Source: Gallaecimonas pentaromativorans
GTDB lineage: Bacteria > Pseudomonadota > Gammaproteobacteria > Enterobacterales > Gallaecimonadaceae
Length of the DNA stretch: 64,000 bases
NCBI RefSeq assembly: GCF_003751625.1
Contig: NZ_RJUL01000005.1
Span: forward strand, 124,001-188,000
Direction: 5' to 3'
Shown here: one piece after another, positions 50,048 to 59,398 of the stretch
How the letters are laid out: each line of letters starts with the position of its first letter
How positions within the stretch are numbered: position 1 is the stretch's first letter
Notes under the pieces: model-generated
The model's input: only the letters and a program-made list of their open reading frames with translations
Database searches by the model: none
What the model was told of the DNA's origin: nothing
Program-made: the position numbers and the translations under genes

Positions 50048-50998
50048 ATGGAGAATAGATTTAAGTCCAGCCTGCATCGGGACGCTTTGCTAGATGCAGG
50101 GGAGCTCTTTTTCGTGAGTTTGGGAAGTAAATGCATGCAGGATAAAACCCTGGGCGGTCAGGGTAAGCGCTTTATAAAAGGCGCCGAGGCCGCACAATAC
50201 CCACAGTTTGACCTGCTTGGTGAAAACCGGCGGGTGGCCGCGCTGTGCGCCACCCTCAACAGGTTAAATACCCACGTGGCCGATGCACTGAGTGTGCATT
50301 GCCGTCATCTCTTTAACGACACCGGTGTTCAAATCACCCTGTCGCCCTGGACAAACCAGGGCCAGGACGCCGAATGTTGGCTGGGCGCAGCCCCGGATCA
50401 TAAAAGCGAACCACTGGTATCCATGGGCTTTGCTCATAGCGATTTATTCAGTCTTTCCGAGCTCTTTTTTGGCGGCCAGCTTGCACCGGTTAAAAAAATT
50501 GAAGGGCGTCAGGTATCGGAAACCGAAGAAAGGCTTGCCCAGAAAATACTGCACAGTATGCTTGGCGCCTTCTTTGGCAAGCTGGGTATCAAGCTCGAAG
50601 GCTGGCAAAGCCAATGGCACAACCGCTCGCCCCAGCAGCATCAAGTGCGCACTGAACTCACCATCAAGGTGGGGGAGGGGCAGCTTCGCTGGCAGTGCAG
50701 TTGGTCAACCGATTTTGACCCCAATCCCCAACCCCTGGCGGTAATGCCGTCTGCCCTCAAACCCCAGCTTGAGCAATGTGCCCATGCTATACCGGTGAAA
50801 CTCAAGGTCACGGTGGCGCAGCTTTCCTTAAGTCTTGGCGAGCTTGGCAAGCTCAAGGCCGGCGATATTCTGCCTATCGAGATGGGTGAAACCGTTTCGG
50901 CTCGGATTGGCAAAGTCAGCTGCCTGCGTGGCCAGTTGGCAGAGCAGGGCGATCAACTGGTACTTCGTATTGGCGACGGCATTGGAGAAACAAAATGA
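50048..50998 (+). CDS. fliM: Lateral flagellar motor switch protein FliM
   Basis: Up to 316 residues. The first part is poorly conserved; the middle (YPQFDLLGENRRVAALCATLNRLNTHVADALS) and the C-terminal SpoA domain (IPVKLKVTVAQLSLSLGELGKLKAGDILPIEM) identify FliM. It lacks the canonical CheY-binding N-terminal peptide, as do lateral FliM proteins. ATG 50135 with GGGAAG upstream is an alternative start giving 287 residues. It overlaps fliN by 4 bp. Confidence 0.88.
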   Translation: MENRFKSSLHRDALLDAGELFFVSLGSKCMQDKTLGGQGKRFIKGAEAAQYPQFDLLGENRRVAALCATLNRLNTHVADALSVHCRHLFNDTGVQITLSPWTNQGQDAECWLGAAPDHKSEPLVSMGFAHSDLFSLSELFFGGQLAPVKKIEGRQVSETEERLAQKILHSMLGAFFGKLGIKLEGWQSQWHNRSPQQHQVRTELTIKVGEGQLRWQCSWSTDFDPNPQPLAVMPSALKPQLEQCAHAIPVKLKVTVAQLSLSLGELGKLKAGDILPIEMGETVSARIGKVSCLRGQLAEQGDQLVLRIGDGIGETK

Positions 50999-51357
50999 GC
51001 GATAAGAAAAACGACATCCTGGACGACCTGAATTTCGACGACGACCACCTCGACGGTCTGCTGGAAGACAAAGCGCAGCCGGCCAAGGCCGCTGCCGAGC
51101 TTTCCTTGCTGCGCAACATCCCGGTCAAACTGACCCTGGAAGTGGACAGCGTGGAAATCAGCCTTGGCGAACTTTTAGGCCTTGGCAGCGGCGAAGTGCT
51201 GCCGTTGGATAAAAGCGCTGGTGCCCCTTTGGATGTGCGAGTCAACGGCACCTTGCTGGCCAAGGCCGAAGTGGTGGTGGTTGACGGTAAATACGGCCTT
51301 CGCCTCACCGAAGTTCTGGACGAACTCAGCCTCAAGCAACTGTCCAGCGGCTCATGA
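50995..51357 (+). CDS. fliN: Lateral flagellar motor switch protein FliN
   Basis: 120 residues. An acidic N-terminal region (DDLNFDDDHLDGLLED) and a C-terminal SpoA domain (IPVKLTLEVDSVEISLGELLGLGSGEVLPLDK). Forms the C-ring with FliM and FliG. ATGA overlaps join it to fliM and fliP. Confidence 0.94.
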   Translation: MSDKKNDILDDLNFDDDHLDGLLEDKAQPAKAAAELSLLRNIPVKLTLEVDSVEISLGELLGLGSGEVLPLDKSAGAPLDVRVNGTLLAKAEVVVVDGKYGLRLTEVLDELSLKQLSSGS

Positions 51358-52079
51358 AAAAACTGTTCTGGCTTTTAGTCAGTTTGCTGCCGGTACCGGT
51401 ACTGGCGGCAGACCTGCCTATTTTTAGCGTCAAGCACGGCTCGGACGCCGACGATTACAGCCTGAACGTACAGATTTTGCTGCTGATGACGGCGCTGTCG
51501 TTCCTGCCGGCCATGCTGCTGATGCTGACCAGCTTTACCCGCATCATCATTGTGCTGTCGGTGCTGCGCCAGGCCCTTGGCCTGCAGCAAAGCCCGCCGA
51601 ATAGGGTGCTGGTGGGCATTGCTCTTACCCTCACCATCCTTATCATGCGCCCGGTCTGGACCGACATTTACGACAACGCCTTCGTGCCGTTTGATAATGA
51701 CCAGATCACCCTCAAGGACGCCTTTGCCCGGGCCGAGGTGCCGCTTCGCACCTTTATGCTCAAGCAGACCAAGGAGCCCGAACTTGAGCAGATGCTGCGC
51801 ATCGCCGATGAACCGCTGACCTTAAAACCGGGTGAAATCCCTTTCACGGTGCTGATGCCGGCCTATGTATTGTCCGAGCTTAAAACCGCTTTTCAAATCG
51901 GCTTTATGCTGTTTATTCCCTTTCTTATCATCGATTTGGTGGTGGCCTCGGTATTGATGGCCATGGGGATGATGATGCTGTCGCCGCTGGTTATTTCGCT
52001 GCCTTTTAAGCTGATGATCTTCGTGCTGGTGGACGGCTGGGCCATGACGGTCGGCAGCCTCACGGCCAGTTTCGGGTAG
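51354..52079 (+). CDS. fliP: Lateral flagellar export gate protein FliP
   Basis: 241 residues with a signal peptide (MKKLFWLLVSLLPVPVLAAD) and four TM helices. Family motifs: MTSFTRIIIVLSVLRQALGLQQSPPNRVL, PFTVLMPAYVLSELKTAFQIGFMLFIPFLIIDLVV. Core subunit of the type III export gate. Confidence 0.96.
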   Translation: MKKLFWLLVSLLPVPVLAADLPIFSVKHGSDADDYSLNVQILLLMTALSFLPAMLLMLTSFTRIIIVLSVLRQALGLQQSPPNRVLVGIALTLTILIMRPVWTDIYDNAFVPFDNDQITLKDAFARAEVPLRTFMLKQTKEPELEQMLRIADEPLTLKPGEIPFTVLMPAYVLSELKTAFQIGFMLFIPFLIIDLVVASVLMAMGMMMLSPLVISLPFKLMIFVLVDGWAMTVGSLTASFG

Positions 52080-52086
52080 CGCCGCC

Positions 52087-52356
52087 ATGACTCCTGAAAT
52101 GGCGGTTTCGCTGATTTACGACGCTGTACTGAACATCATCCTCATCGTGTCGGTACTGGTGGTGCCGAGCCTTATCGTTGGCCTGTTGGTCAGCATTTTC
52201 CAGGCCGCCACCCAAATCAACGAACAGACCCTGTCGTTCCTGCCCCGTTTGCTGGTCACCCTTGGCATGCTGGTGTTTGCCGGCAACTGGATGCTCGAGC
52301 GCATTATGGATGTGTTTCATAACCTGTTTGTTGCTATTCCGGTGGCCCTGGGATGA
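52087..52356 (+). CDS. fliQ: Lateral flagellar export gate protein FliQ
   Basis: 89 residues with two TM helices. VPSLIVGLLVSIFQAATQINEQTLSFLPRL is the conserved FliQ segment. It overlaps fliR by 4 bp. Confidence 0.95.
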   Translation: MTPEMAVSLIYDAVLNIILIVSVLVVPSLIVGLLVSIFQAATQINEQTLSFLPRLLVTLGMLVFAGNWMLERIMDVFHNLFVAIPVALG

Positions 52357-53141
52357 GTTACATGACCTTGTCTGCCCCTGAACTGGTGGCTTGGCTTGGC
52401 AAGGTCTGGTGGCCTTTTTTGCGGATAAGCGCGCTGCTGTGGGCCATGCCTATCTTCGGCGATTACCTGCAAACGCCTCAGGTGCGTATCCTGCTGGCCT
52501 TTTTGCTGGCAGCGCTTTTGGCGCCTATGATGCCGGCCATGCCGGCGGTGGACCCCTTCTCCCTACAAGCCCTGGTGCTGGCCGGGCAGCAAATTCTGTT
52601 TGGCGGCCTGCTGGGGTTGATGGTGCAGATGCTGTTCACGGTAATGACCATGCTCGGGCAGATATTGTCCATGCAGATGAGCTTGTCGGCGGCGGTGATG
52701 AACGACCCCACCCACGGCGACTCGGTGCCATTGATGAGCCAGTTGATGTTTTTGCTGGCGGGCTTTTTGTTCTTCAGCCTCGATGGCCACCTGGTGGTGA
52801 CTGACGTGCTGGTAGAGAGCTTTGTCACCTGGCCGCCGGGGGAGAGCGTTTTTTCCCTGGATCTCAACCGTATTCTCGGCCTCTTTGGCTGGATGTTCGG
52901 TAGCGCCCTTATCCTTGCCATGCCCGCGGTGATTGCCATGTTGATGGTCAACCTGTGCTTTGGCGTGATGAACCGCTCAGCGCCGTCCCTTAACATTTTT
53001 GCCCTGGGTTTCCCTCTCGGCCTGTTGCTGGGCTTGCTGTGTGTGTTGCTGACGGTGTCCGGCATTCCCGGCCGCTTTGCCGATTTTGCCAGCCAGGCCA
53101 TGGACCAGATGCGGCTGATGGTGGCCGGAGGCGTGCGATGA
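52353..53141 (+). CDS. fliR: Lateral flagellar export gate protein FliR
   Basis: 262 residues with about six TM helices: WPFLRISALLWAMPIFG, LLGLMVQMLFTVMTMLGQILSMQMSLSAAVMNDP, MNRSAPSLNIFALGFPLGLLLGL. Inner-membrane export gate with FliPQ. Overlaps flhB by 4 bp. Confidence 0.94.
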   Translation: MSYMTLSAPELVAWLGKVWWPFLRISALLWAMPIFGDYLQTPQVRILLAFLLAALLAPMMPAMPAVDPFSLQALVLAGQQILFGGLLGLMVQMLFTVMTMLGQILSMQMSLSAAVMNDPTHGDSVPLMSQLMFLLAGFLFFSLDGHLVVTDVLVESFVTWPPGESVFSLDLNRILGLFGWMFGSALILAMPAVIAMLMVNLCFGVMNRSAPSLNIFALGFPLGLLLGLLCVLLTVSGIPGRFADFASQAMDQMRLMVAGGVR

Positions 53142-54271
53142 GCGAAAGCAGCAGCCAGGACAAAACAGAAGCCCCCTCGGCGCGCCGCCTTGAAAAGGCC
53201 CGCGAAGAAGGGCAGGTCGCCCGTTCCCGTGAGCTGCAAAGCGCGGCTCTGGTGCTGCTGGGCGGAGTATTGTTGCTGTCGCTCTCCAAAGGTTTTGGCC
53301 ACTTTGCCGATGCGATAATGCACCTGCAGTTTGAGCTCGAATACAGCGACAGTAACGACCCGGCGATGATGCTTAAACACCTCGGCGAAGCCGGGCGGCT
53401 TGCCATCAGCGCTTTTGCTCCGCTTTTTGTGATCATTTGGCTGGCATCGCTGGTCAGCGGCATGTTGCCCGGTGGCTGGTTGCTGTCCATCAAGGCCCTG
53501 GCTCCTAAATTCAGCAAGCTAAATCCGCTCACCGGTATCAAGCGGATGTTTTCGTCTCAGAGCCTGGTGGAGCTGCTCAAATCCATGCTCAAGGTGTCCC
53601 TGCTGCTGCTGGTGCTGGCCTGGATGCTGTGGGACAACTGGCTGGTGCTGATGGGGCTTAATCGCCAGCCGCTAGGCATGGGTTTGGAAAGCGGCCTTCG
53701 CCTGCTGGCGCTGGTTTTTATCTGGCTGGGGTTGGTGCTGCTGTTTGTCGCTATTTTGGACGTGCCCTTCCAGCGTTGGTCGATGCTCAAAAAACTGCGC
53801 ATGAGCAAGCAGGAAATCAAAGACGAGCACAAGCAGAACGAAGGCAGCCCGGAAGTGAAAAACCGCATCCGCCAATTGCAGATGCAGATCTCGCGCCAGC
53901 GTATCGACCAGCGTGTGCCCAAGGCCGACGTTATCCTCACTAACCCCACCCATTACGCGGTGGCCATCAAATATGACCCGGATGCCGCCGAGGCGCCTTA
54001 CCTGGTAGCCAAAGGCTCCGATCAGCTGGCCCTTCGCATCCGCGAAGTCGCCGGCCAGCACGATAAAACCATTCTTGAGCTGCCGGAGCTGACCCGGGCG
54101 CTCTATCATTCAACGCGGATAGACCAAGAAGTGCCGGCAGGGCTTTATAACGCCGTGGCCCACGTGCTGATGTACGTTATTCAGCTCAATGCCTTTAAGG
54201 CCAATGGCGGGCGCAAGCCGGCGCCGTTGCCGCAATTTAAAATTCCCGCTTCATTAAGACGAGATAGGTAA
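53138..54271 (+). CDS. flhB: Lateral flagellar export protein FlhB
   Basis: 377 residues from ATG 53138, overlapping fliR. QDKTEAPSARRLEKAREEGQVARSREL is the FlhB N-terminus; four TM helices follow. The cytosolic domain has the self-cleavage site NPTH at about 269-272 (LTNPTHYAVAIKY). It switches export from hook to filament substrates. The in-frame extension back to 53039 is read-through of fliR DNA. Confidence 0.96.
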   Translation: MSESSSQDKTEAPSARRLEKAREEGQVARSRELQSAALVLLGGVLLLSLSKGFGHFADAIMHLQFELEYSDSNDPAMMLKHLGEAGRLAISAFAPLFVIIWLASLVSGMLPGGWLLSIKALAPKFSKLNPLTGIKRMFSSQSLVELLKSMLKVSLLLLVLAWMLWDNWLVLMGLNRQPLGMGLESGLRLLALVFIWLGLVLLFVAILDVPFQRWSMLKKLRMSKQEIKDEHKQNEGSPEVKNRIRQLQMQISRQRIDQRVPKADVILTNPTHYAVAIKYDPDAAEAPYLVAKGSDQLALRIREVAGQHDKTILELPELTRALYHSTRIDQEVPAGLYNAVAHVLMYVIQLNAFKANGGRKPAPLPQFKIPASLRRDR

Positions 54272-54277
54272 ACCAAG

Positions 54278-56344
54278 GTGAAGTTGCCCTTTATCAGTTC
54301 TTACGCCGCTATTCCGCTGGTACTGCTGTCCGTACTGGCGATGATGATTTTGCCGCTGCCACCTTGGCTTATCGACACCCTTTTTACCTTCAACATTGTG
54401 CTGGCGGTGCTGGTGCTGCTGGTGGCGGTATCGGCCAAGCGGCCATTGGACTTCTCGGTGTTCCCGAGCATTCTGCTGATTGCTACCCTGATGCGCCTGA
54501 CCCTGAACGTGGCCTCCACCCGGGTGGTGCTGCTAAACGGCCATAACGGCTCGGACGCGGCCGGTAAGGTGATCCAGTCCTTCGGGGAAGTGGTCATCGG
54601 CGGCAACTATGTGGTGGGGATGGTAGTGTTCGTCATCTTGATGATCATCAACTTCGTGGTGATCACCAAGGGCGGCGAGCGGATCTCCGAAGTGGCGGCC
54701 CGCTTTACTCTGGACGCCTTGCCTGGCAAGCAGATGGCCATCGATGCTGACCTCAACGCCGGGGTTATCGACCAAGGCCAGGCCAAGCAGCGCCGCCAGG
54801 ACGTGGCCAGCGAGGCTGACTTCTACGGCGCTATGGACGGGGCCTCCAAGTTTGTGCGCGGCGATGCCATCGCCGGCTTGATGATCCTGGTGATTAACCT
54901 TCTTGGCGGCTTGGCCATCGGGGTGTTCCAGCATCATTTGTCAGGCAGCGATGCCTTCAAGCTTTATGCCTTGCTGACCATAGGTGACGGCCTGGTGGCC
55001 CAGATCCCCTCACTGCTGCTGGCAACCGCCGCCGCCATCATCGTGACCCGGGTCAACGACGAGTCGGAAATGTCCGACCAGGTGCACCAGCAACTGCTGG
55101 CCTCGCCACGGGTGATTTGGACCGCGGCGGCGGTAATGGTGATGCTGGGTATCATTCCCGGTATGCCCACCGCAGTTTTCCTCGGCTTTGGCGCGGTGCT
55201 GGCCTTTGCCGGCTGGCGCCAGGGTTTGGTCAAACCCGAGCAAACGCCGGCCCAAGACCTTGAAGAGCTGTCCGACAAGCTCACCCGTGAGCAGCCTCTG
55301 GCCTGGGGCGACTTGCCCTATGTCGATACCCTCTCTATCGACCTGGGGTATCGCCTGGTCACCTTGGTGGACAAAAGCCAGGGCGCCGAGCTCTTGGCCA
55401 GGGTCCGAGGCGTGCGCAAAATTCTCTCCGAGCAAATGGGCTTTTTGGTGCCGGAAGTGCGTATCCGCGACAACCTGCAACTGGGGGCCAGCGAGTATCG
55501 CATCAAGCTCGGCGGGGTGATGGTTAGCCAAGGCGAGGTGGACCCGGAGCGGCTGATGGCCATCCAGAACGGCGACGTTTACGGCAAACTCGATGGTGAA
55601 CTGACCATAGAACCGGCCTACCAGATGGATGCAGTGCTGATCGCGGTGGACCAAAAAGCCAAGGCGTTGAACCTCGGCTACTCGGTGGTGGATAGTGCCA
55701 CCGTGATTGCTACCCACCTTGGCAAGGTGATGCGCGAGCACTTAGAAGAAATCTTCAGCCATGACGATGTCATTGCCCTTGGCGACAGGCTCAAATCCCA
55801 CTCCGAGAAGCTTTTTGACAGCCTCAATGCCCAGTTAACCCCTATCCAGCAGCTGCGGGTGTATCGCCAGTTGCTGGCCGACCAGGTCAGCCTGATGGAC
55901 ATTCGCACCATCGCCACCACGTTGGTAGACAGCTGCGAGCTCACCAAAGATCCCATCTTGCTGGCCGCCGATGTGCGTTATGCACTGCGCCGCAGCCTGA
56001 TCAAGGCCGCCGTGGGCGACAAAGAGCAACTGGTGACCATGACCCTTGACGACAAGCTGGAACAGACCCTGCTCAAGGCCCTGAACCAAGCCCAAGCCGG
56101 TGGCAAGGTAGCGCTGGACAGCTTCCCCATCGAGCCGAGTCTGCTTGGCAAGCTGCAGCAGGTGATGCCGCAGCTCAAGGATGAAATGCAGCGCCAGGGC
56201 CATTCACCGGTACTGCTGGTGACGCCGCAATTAAGGCCCTTGCTGGCCCGTTACGCCCGCACTTTTGCCCGTGGGCTCAAGGTGCTTTCTTACAACGAAG
56301 TGCCAGAAAAGATGCATATTGATGTGGTCGGAACACTTGGGTAA
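54278..56344 (+). CDS. flhA: Lateral flagellar export protein FlhA
   Basis: 688 residues. Eight TM helices, the FHIPEP region (SAKRPLDFSVFPSILLIATLMRLTLNVASTR), GGERISEVAARFTLDALPGKQMAIDADLNAG, then the cytosolic domain. Takes substrates from FliI and chaperones into the gate. It starts 6 bp after flhB and ends the first lateral flagellar operon; no strong terminator is seen after it. Confidence 0.96.
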   Translation: MKLPFISSYAAIPLVLLSVLAMMILPLPPWLIDTLFTFNIVLAVLVLLVAVSAKRPLDFSVFPSILLIATLMRLTLNVASTRVVLLNGHNGSDAAGKVIQSFGEVVIGGNYVVGMVVFVILMIINFVVITKGGERISEVAARFTLDALPGKQMAIDADLNAGVIDQGQAKQRRQDVASEADFYGAMDGASKFVRGDAIAGLMILVINLLGGLAIGVFQHHLSGSDAFKLYALLTIGDGLVAQIPSLLLATAAAIIVTRVNDESEMSDQVHQQLLASPRVIWTAAAVMVMLGIIPGMPTAVFLGFGAVLAFAGWRQGLVKPEQTPAQDLEELSDKLTREQPLAWGDLPYVDTLSIDLGYRLVTLVDKSQGAELLARVRGVRKILSEQMGFLVPEVRIRDNLQLGASEYRIKLGGVMVSQGEVDPERLMAIQNGDVYGKLDGELTIEPAYQMDAVLIAVDQKAKALNLGYSVVDSATVIATHLGKVMREHLEEIFSHDDVIALGDRLKSHSEKLFDSLNAQLTPIQQLRVYRQLLADQVSLMDIRTIATTLVDSCELTKDPILLAADVRYALRRSLIKAAVGDKEQLVTMTLDDKLEQTLLKALNQAQAGGKVALDSFPIEPSLLGKLQQVMPQLKDEMQRQGHSPVLLVTPQLRPLLARYARTFARGLKVLSYNEVPEKMHIDVVGTLG

Positions 56345-56539
56345 GCCCCGGCTGGCGTGGGAGTTTCCGATTTAACCATTTGATTTTATGAGTCAATTTT
56401 GTTGCAAGAAGAAACATTAAATTTTTCATAATTTTGAAGGTAGGCACTTTACGCAGCCAGGATGTAAATATATGCTTACCCCGTGACGTTAATGTTCCGT
56501 TCAAGTTTTGGAAAATTGATGTCTCGACTTGGCTGCCGA
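56345..56539. other. Promoter region of the motY-lafK operon
   Basis: AT-rich sequence between flhA and the riboswitch. It must hold the promoter for the riboswitch transcript; no clean sigma-54 or sigma-70 match was found by eye. Confidence 0.45.
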
Positions 56540-56620
56540 TAAGGGCAAACCATGGCGAAAGCCTGGGACGCAAAGCCTCCGGTCTAAGGAAGTTCACTTC
56601 TAAGATAGCGGGGTTGCCAG
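56540..56620 (+). ncRNA. c-di-GMP-I riboswitch (GEMM)
   Basis: The order of conserved blocks is that of the Vc2 aptamer: AGGGCAAACC, a stem capped by a GAAA tetraloop, TGGGACGCAAAGCCTCCGG, TCTAAGG, then a second stem and TAGCGGGGTTGCC. GGCAA (56544-56548) and TTGCC (56614-56618) close stem P1. It lies 264 nt before motY on the coding strand, so it is in that operon's leader and probably gates lafK and fliEFGHI by c-di-GMP. Whether it acts as ON or OFF switch is not clear, since the expression platform is not obvious. Confidence 0.93.
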
Positions 56621-56883
56621 AGCTAAGGTGTTGTCGACAGTGGCAGACATGACGTTGCCGCTCTGTTCTAACGGGCAATCCTTTCTCGTAATAGTGCAAG
56701 AATTTGATTTTCAAGCGCTATTTCCTTATCCAGCTACTCATTTTAAAACTTTGAGTAGGCACGATCGATATGTACGCTGCAACTGGAACCAAGCTTTCCT
56801 CGACCCCCCCAGGTGGGTGATCAAGCTGCAGGTAGTGGGCTTTAGGCACTGCTTCACTTGTTTTTTGCTGGTTGAGGAAAGAA
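56621..56883 (+). promoter_or_regulatory. Leader between riboswitch and motY
   Basis: 263 nt. It holds GTTGCCG/CGGGCAAT (56653 region to 56690), which could compete with P1, and CTACTCA / TGAGTAG (56734-56740 / 56752-56758). Either may be the expression platform. No small gene is convincing. Confidence 0.45.
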
Positions 56884-57729
56884 ATGCACAGATCATTTCT
56901 GGCAATGCTAATGCTGGGTGGCTTGGCTTTTTCGTCCGCTGCTGCGGTTGAAACCTTCAGGCCACAAATGGACAACGTTGCGTGGCAATTTTCCGGGGAT
57001 CATTTTGCTTGCACCCTGGCACTGCCCATCACCAATTTTGGTGAAGTGCGTTTTGTCCGTTATGCCGGTGAACCGCTTACCCTGGTGGTGGAGCCCAGTA
57101 TTCATTTGTCATCAACCAAGGACATCGCGTTGTCATGGCATAACCCGCCTTGGCTTACGCCGCTGCAAAGTCCCCGTTATGACTCCACAGGCAAGCTGCC
57201 GCTGAACTTCGGTGAAGCGGAAAGCAAAGCACTGCTGGAAGCCATGGACAAGGGACTGTGGGGCAAGGTGTCCTTTCCTGCAGAAATCGTGGAGCTACCC
57301 AGTGTTAAATGGCAGCAGGCGGCCACCGCCTTTCGCCATTGCCTGGACGTGCTGGCCCCTATGTCTTACCGCCAGGCCAGGGACATGTCCCTGTTTTATG
57401 CTTCTGGCGCACGGGCTTTGACTTTGGAGCAGCGTCAGCAGCTTCGTAGCCTGAGCCGTTACGTGGCCCTTGATAAGGGCGTAGACAAAGTGTTGGTGGA
57501 CGCTTTTACCGATGATACCGGTGACCACCTTGCCAACCTGCAACTGGCCAGAGAAAGAGCCGCGGATGTTAAAGCGGCCCTCCTTGAAGCCGGGATGTCC
57601 GCAAAGCTTATCCAGACCCGCGCCCATGGCGATCGTTATCCATCCACCAACAATCAGACTGCCCAGGCCCGTGAGCAAAATCGGCGGGTGACCATCCGGG
57701 TGATCAGGAACCGGTTAGGGAAACGATGA
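56884..57729 (+). CDS. motY: Lateral flagellar MotY-like T-ring protein
   Basis: 281 residues from ATG 56884 (GAGG 7 nt upstream). Signal peptide (LAMLMLGGLAFSSAAA), an N-terminal MotY domain (VAWQFSGDHFACTLALPITNFGEVRFVRYAGEPLTL) and a C-terminal OmpA/peptidoglycan-binding domain (DAFTDDTGDHLANLQLARERAADVKAALLEAG, AREQNRRVTIRV). MotY anchors sodium-type stators. In V. parahaemolyticus motY-L sits before lafK, as here. Confidence 0.92.
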   Translation: MHRSFLAMLMLGGLAFSSAAAVETFRPQMDNVAWQFSGDHFACTLALPITNFGEVRFVRYAGEPLTLVVEPSIHLSSTKDIALSWHNPPWLTPLQSPRYDSTGKLPLNFGEAESKALLEAMDKGLWGKVSFPAEIVELPSVKWQQAATAFRHCLDVLAPMSYRQARDMSLFYASGARALTLEQRQQLRSLSRYVALDKGVDKVLVDAFTDDTGDHLANLQLARERAADVKAALLEAGMSAKLIQTRAHGDRYPSTNNQTAQAREQNRRVTIRVIRNRLGKR

Positions 57730-59045
57730 TGGAAAAGACCATATTGCTTGTAGATCCGCGAGGGTCTGAAGATCCGGTATACCAAGAAATAAAACAAGCC
57801 GGCTATCGGCTGCTGGTGGCCGAGGATTGCGCCACGGCGCTGGTTTGCCTGCATCAGGGCAACCCGGCGCTGGTGTTGGTGGATGCGGATCTGGATACGC
57901 CCATCAGTGAGTTTGTGGCTCGTATCCGCCGCTCCCACCCCAAGAGCCCGGTAGTGGCGCTGGTGAGGGGCAACCAAAGCGCCAAGGCCAGCGATGCCAT
58001 GCGCCAGGGCGCAATCGATTATCTGCTAAAGCCTTTCACCCGCCAGCAGCTGCTGGGCATGATTGACCATGTGGTGGATTTGCACGAGCCCATCCCCAAC
58101 ATGGTGGTAGCTTCCCAGGCCGGGCGTCAGGTGCTGCTGCTGGCCAAAAAAGCGGCCCAGACCAGCGCCTCTATCCTTATCAGCGGCGAGTCCGGCACCG
58201 GCAAGGAATGCCTGGCTCGTTACATTCACGAGCAATCGCCCCGCGCTGCCCAGCCCTATGTGGCGGTGAACTGCGCAGCCATTCCCGACACCATGCTCGA
58301 GTCCACCCTTTTTGGCCATGCCAAGGGCGCTTTTACCGGCGCGGTACAGTCGCAAACCGGTAAATTCGAACTGGCCAACGGCGGCACCTTGATGCTGGAT
58401 GAAATTTCCGAGATGCCGCTGGACTTGCAAGCCAAGCTGCTGCGGGTATTGCAAGAGCGCGAGCTGGAAAAGCTCGGCTCCAACCAGAAGGTTAAGCTCA
58501 ACGTTCGCATCATCGCCGCCTCCAACAAAGATCTGCGCGAAGAAGTGGCCAAGGGCCGTTTTCGTGAAGACCTTTTCTACCGCCTCGATGTGCTGCCCCT
58601 TTGCTGGCCGGCGCTTCGGGAACGGCCTGACGACATCCTGCCCCTGGCCCGGTACTTCTTGCAAAAGTACGGCGAAGGCACCGCCTTTGAACTGCACCCT
58701 GAAGCGGCCCGCAGCCTGGTTTCGCACCCTTGGCCCGGCAACGTGCGGGAGCTGGAGAACGTCATCCAGCGCGCCCTTATTTTGGCCCGGGGCCTGATGC
58801 TCCAACCTGAGGACTTGATGCTGCCACGGGCCCAGGAATCGGTGTTTGATATTCCGGTTACCTCCTTGCAGGCCTCCAAGAAATGCGCCGAGTTCCAGCA
58901 TGTGCTGGATACCCTGCGCCGCTTCAACGGCCACCGCCAACGCACCGCCAACGCCTTAGGAGTAACCACCCGGGCCCTTCGTTACAAGCTTGCTGCCATG
59001 CGTGAGCAGGGCATCGACATCAACCAACTTGTCGTCACTGGCTAA
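57726..59045 (+). CDS. lafK: Sigma-54-dependent lateral flagellar master regulator LafK
   Basis: 439 residues. A receiver-like N-terminal domain (about 1-120, LVDADLDTP keeps one Asp, the acidic pair is degraded), an AAA+ domain with Walker A GESGTGKE, GAFTGA for sigma-54 contact and GGTLMLDEI, and a Fis-type HTH at the end (NGHRQRTANALGVTTRALRYKL). It activates lateral flagellar genes with sigma-54 in Vibrio and Aeromonas. ATGA overlap with motY. The riboswitch upstream would let c-di-GMP set its level. Confidence 0.93.
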   Translation: MMEKTILLVDPRGSEDPVYQEIKQAGYRLLVAEDCATALVCLHQGNPALVLVDADLDTPISEFVARIRRSHPKSPVVALVRGNQSAKASDAMRQGAIDYLLKPFTRQQLLGMIDHVVDLHEPIPNMVVASQAGRQVLLLAKKAAQTSASILISGESGTGKECLARYIHEQSPRAAQPYVAVNCAAIPDTMLESTLFGHAKGAFTGAVQSQTGKFELANGGTLMLDEISEMPLDLQAKLLRVLQERELEKLGSNQKVKLNVRIIAASNKDLREEVAKGRFREDLFYRLDVLPLCWPALRERPDDILPLARYFLQKYGEGTAFELHPEAARSLVSHPWPGNVRELENVIQRALILARGLMLQPEDLMLPRAQESVFDIPVTSLQASKKCAEFQHVLDTLRRFNGHRQRTANALGVTTRALRYKLAAMREQGIDINQLVVTG

Positions 59046-59054
59046 GGACACAAC

Positions 59055-59387
59055 ATGAAGATCGATACCATCAGTACCCAGGCCAGTCTGCTGCAACAGC
59101 TCAGTAAAATGAGCGCAGAAGCCGACGGCATTGCCCCCAACAGCCTGAACATCGGCTCGGACTCCCAAGGCAGCTTTGTTGATGCCATGAAAGCCGCCGT
59201 CAATAAGGTGGACTTTGACCAGAAGACCGCCGGTAGCTTAATCACCGCCGTGGAAACCGGGCAAAGCGACGATTTGGTTGGCGCCATGGTGGCCAGCCAA
59301 AAGGCGGGCCTGAGCTTCTCGGCCCTGGTGCAGGTTCGCAACAAGCTGGCGTCGGCTTTTGACGACGTCATGCGCATGCCGCTGTAA
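59055..59387 (+). CDS. fliE: Lateral flagellar hook-basal body protein FliE
   Basis: 110 residues. SFVDAMKAAVNKVDFDQKTAG and the C-terminal AGLSFSALVQVRNKLASAFDDVMRMPL are the FliE signature. Joins MS ring and rod. Starts 9 bp after lafK. Confidence 0.95.
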   Translation: MKIDTISTQASLLQQLSKMSAEADGIAPNSLNIGSDSQGSFVDAMKAAVNKVDFDQKTAGSLITAVETGQSDDLVGAMVASQKAGLSFSALVQVRNKLASAFDDVMRMPL

Positions 59388-59398
59388 GGAAGAGGGAC

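Noticed and set aside
56745-56775. TAGGCACGATCGATATG as a sigma-54 promoter for motY
   Set aside because: The -24 half resembles TGGCACG but the -12 half lacks TTGC; the match is too weak.
56628-56951. 107-codon frame before motY
   Set aside because: Lies in the riboswitch leader and overlaps the MotY signal peptide in another frame.
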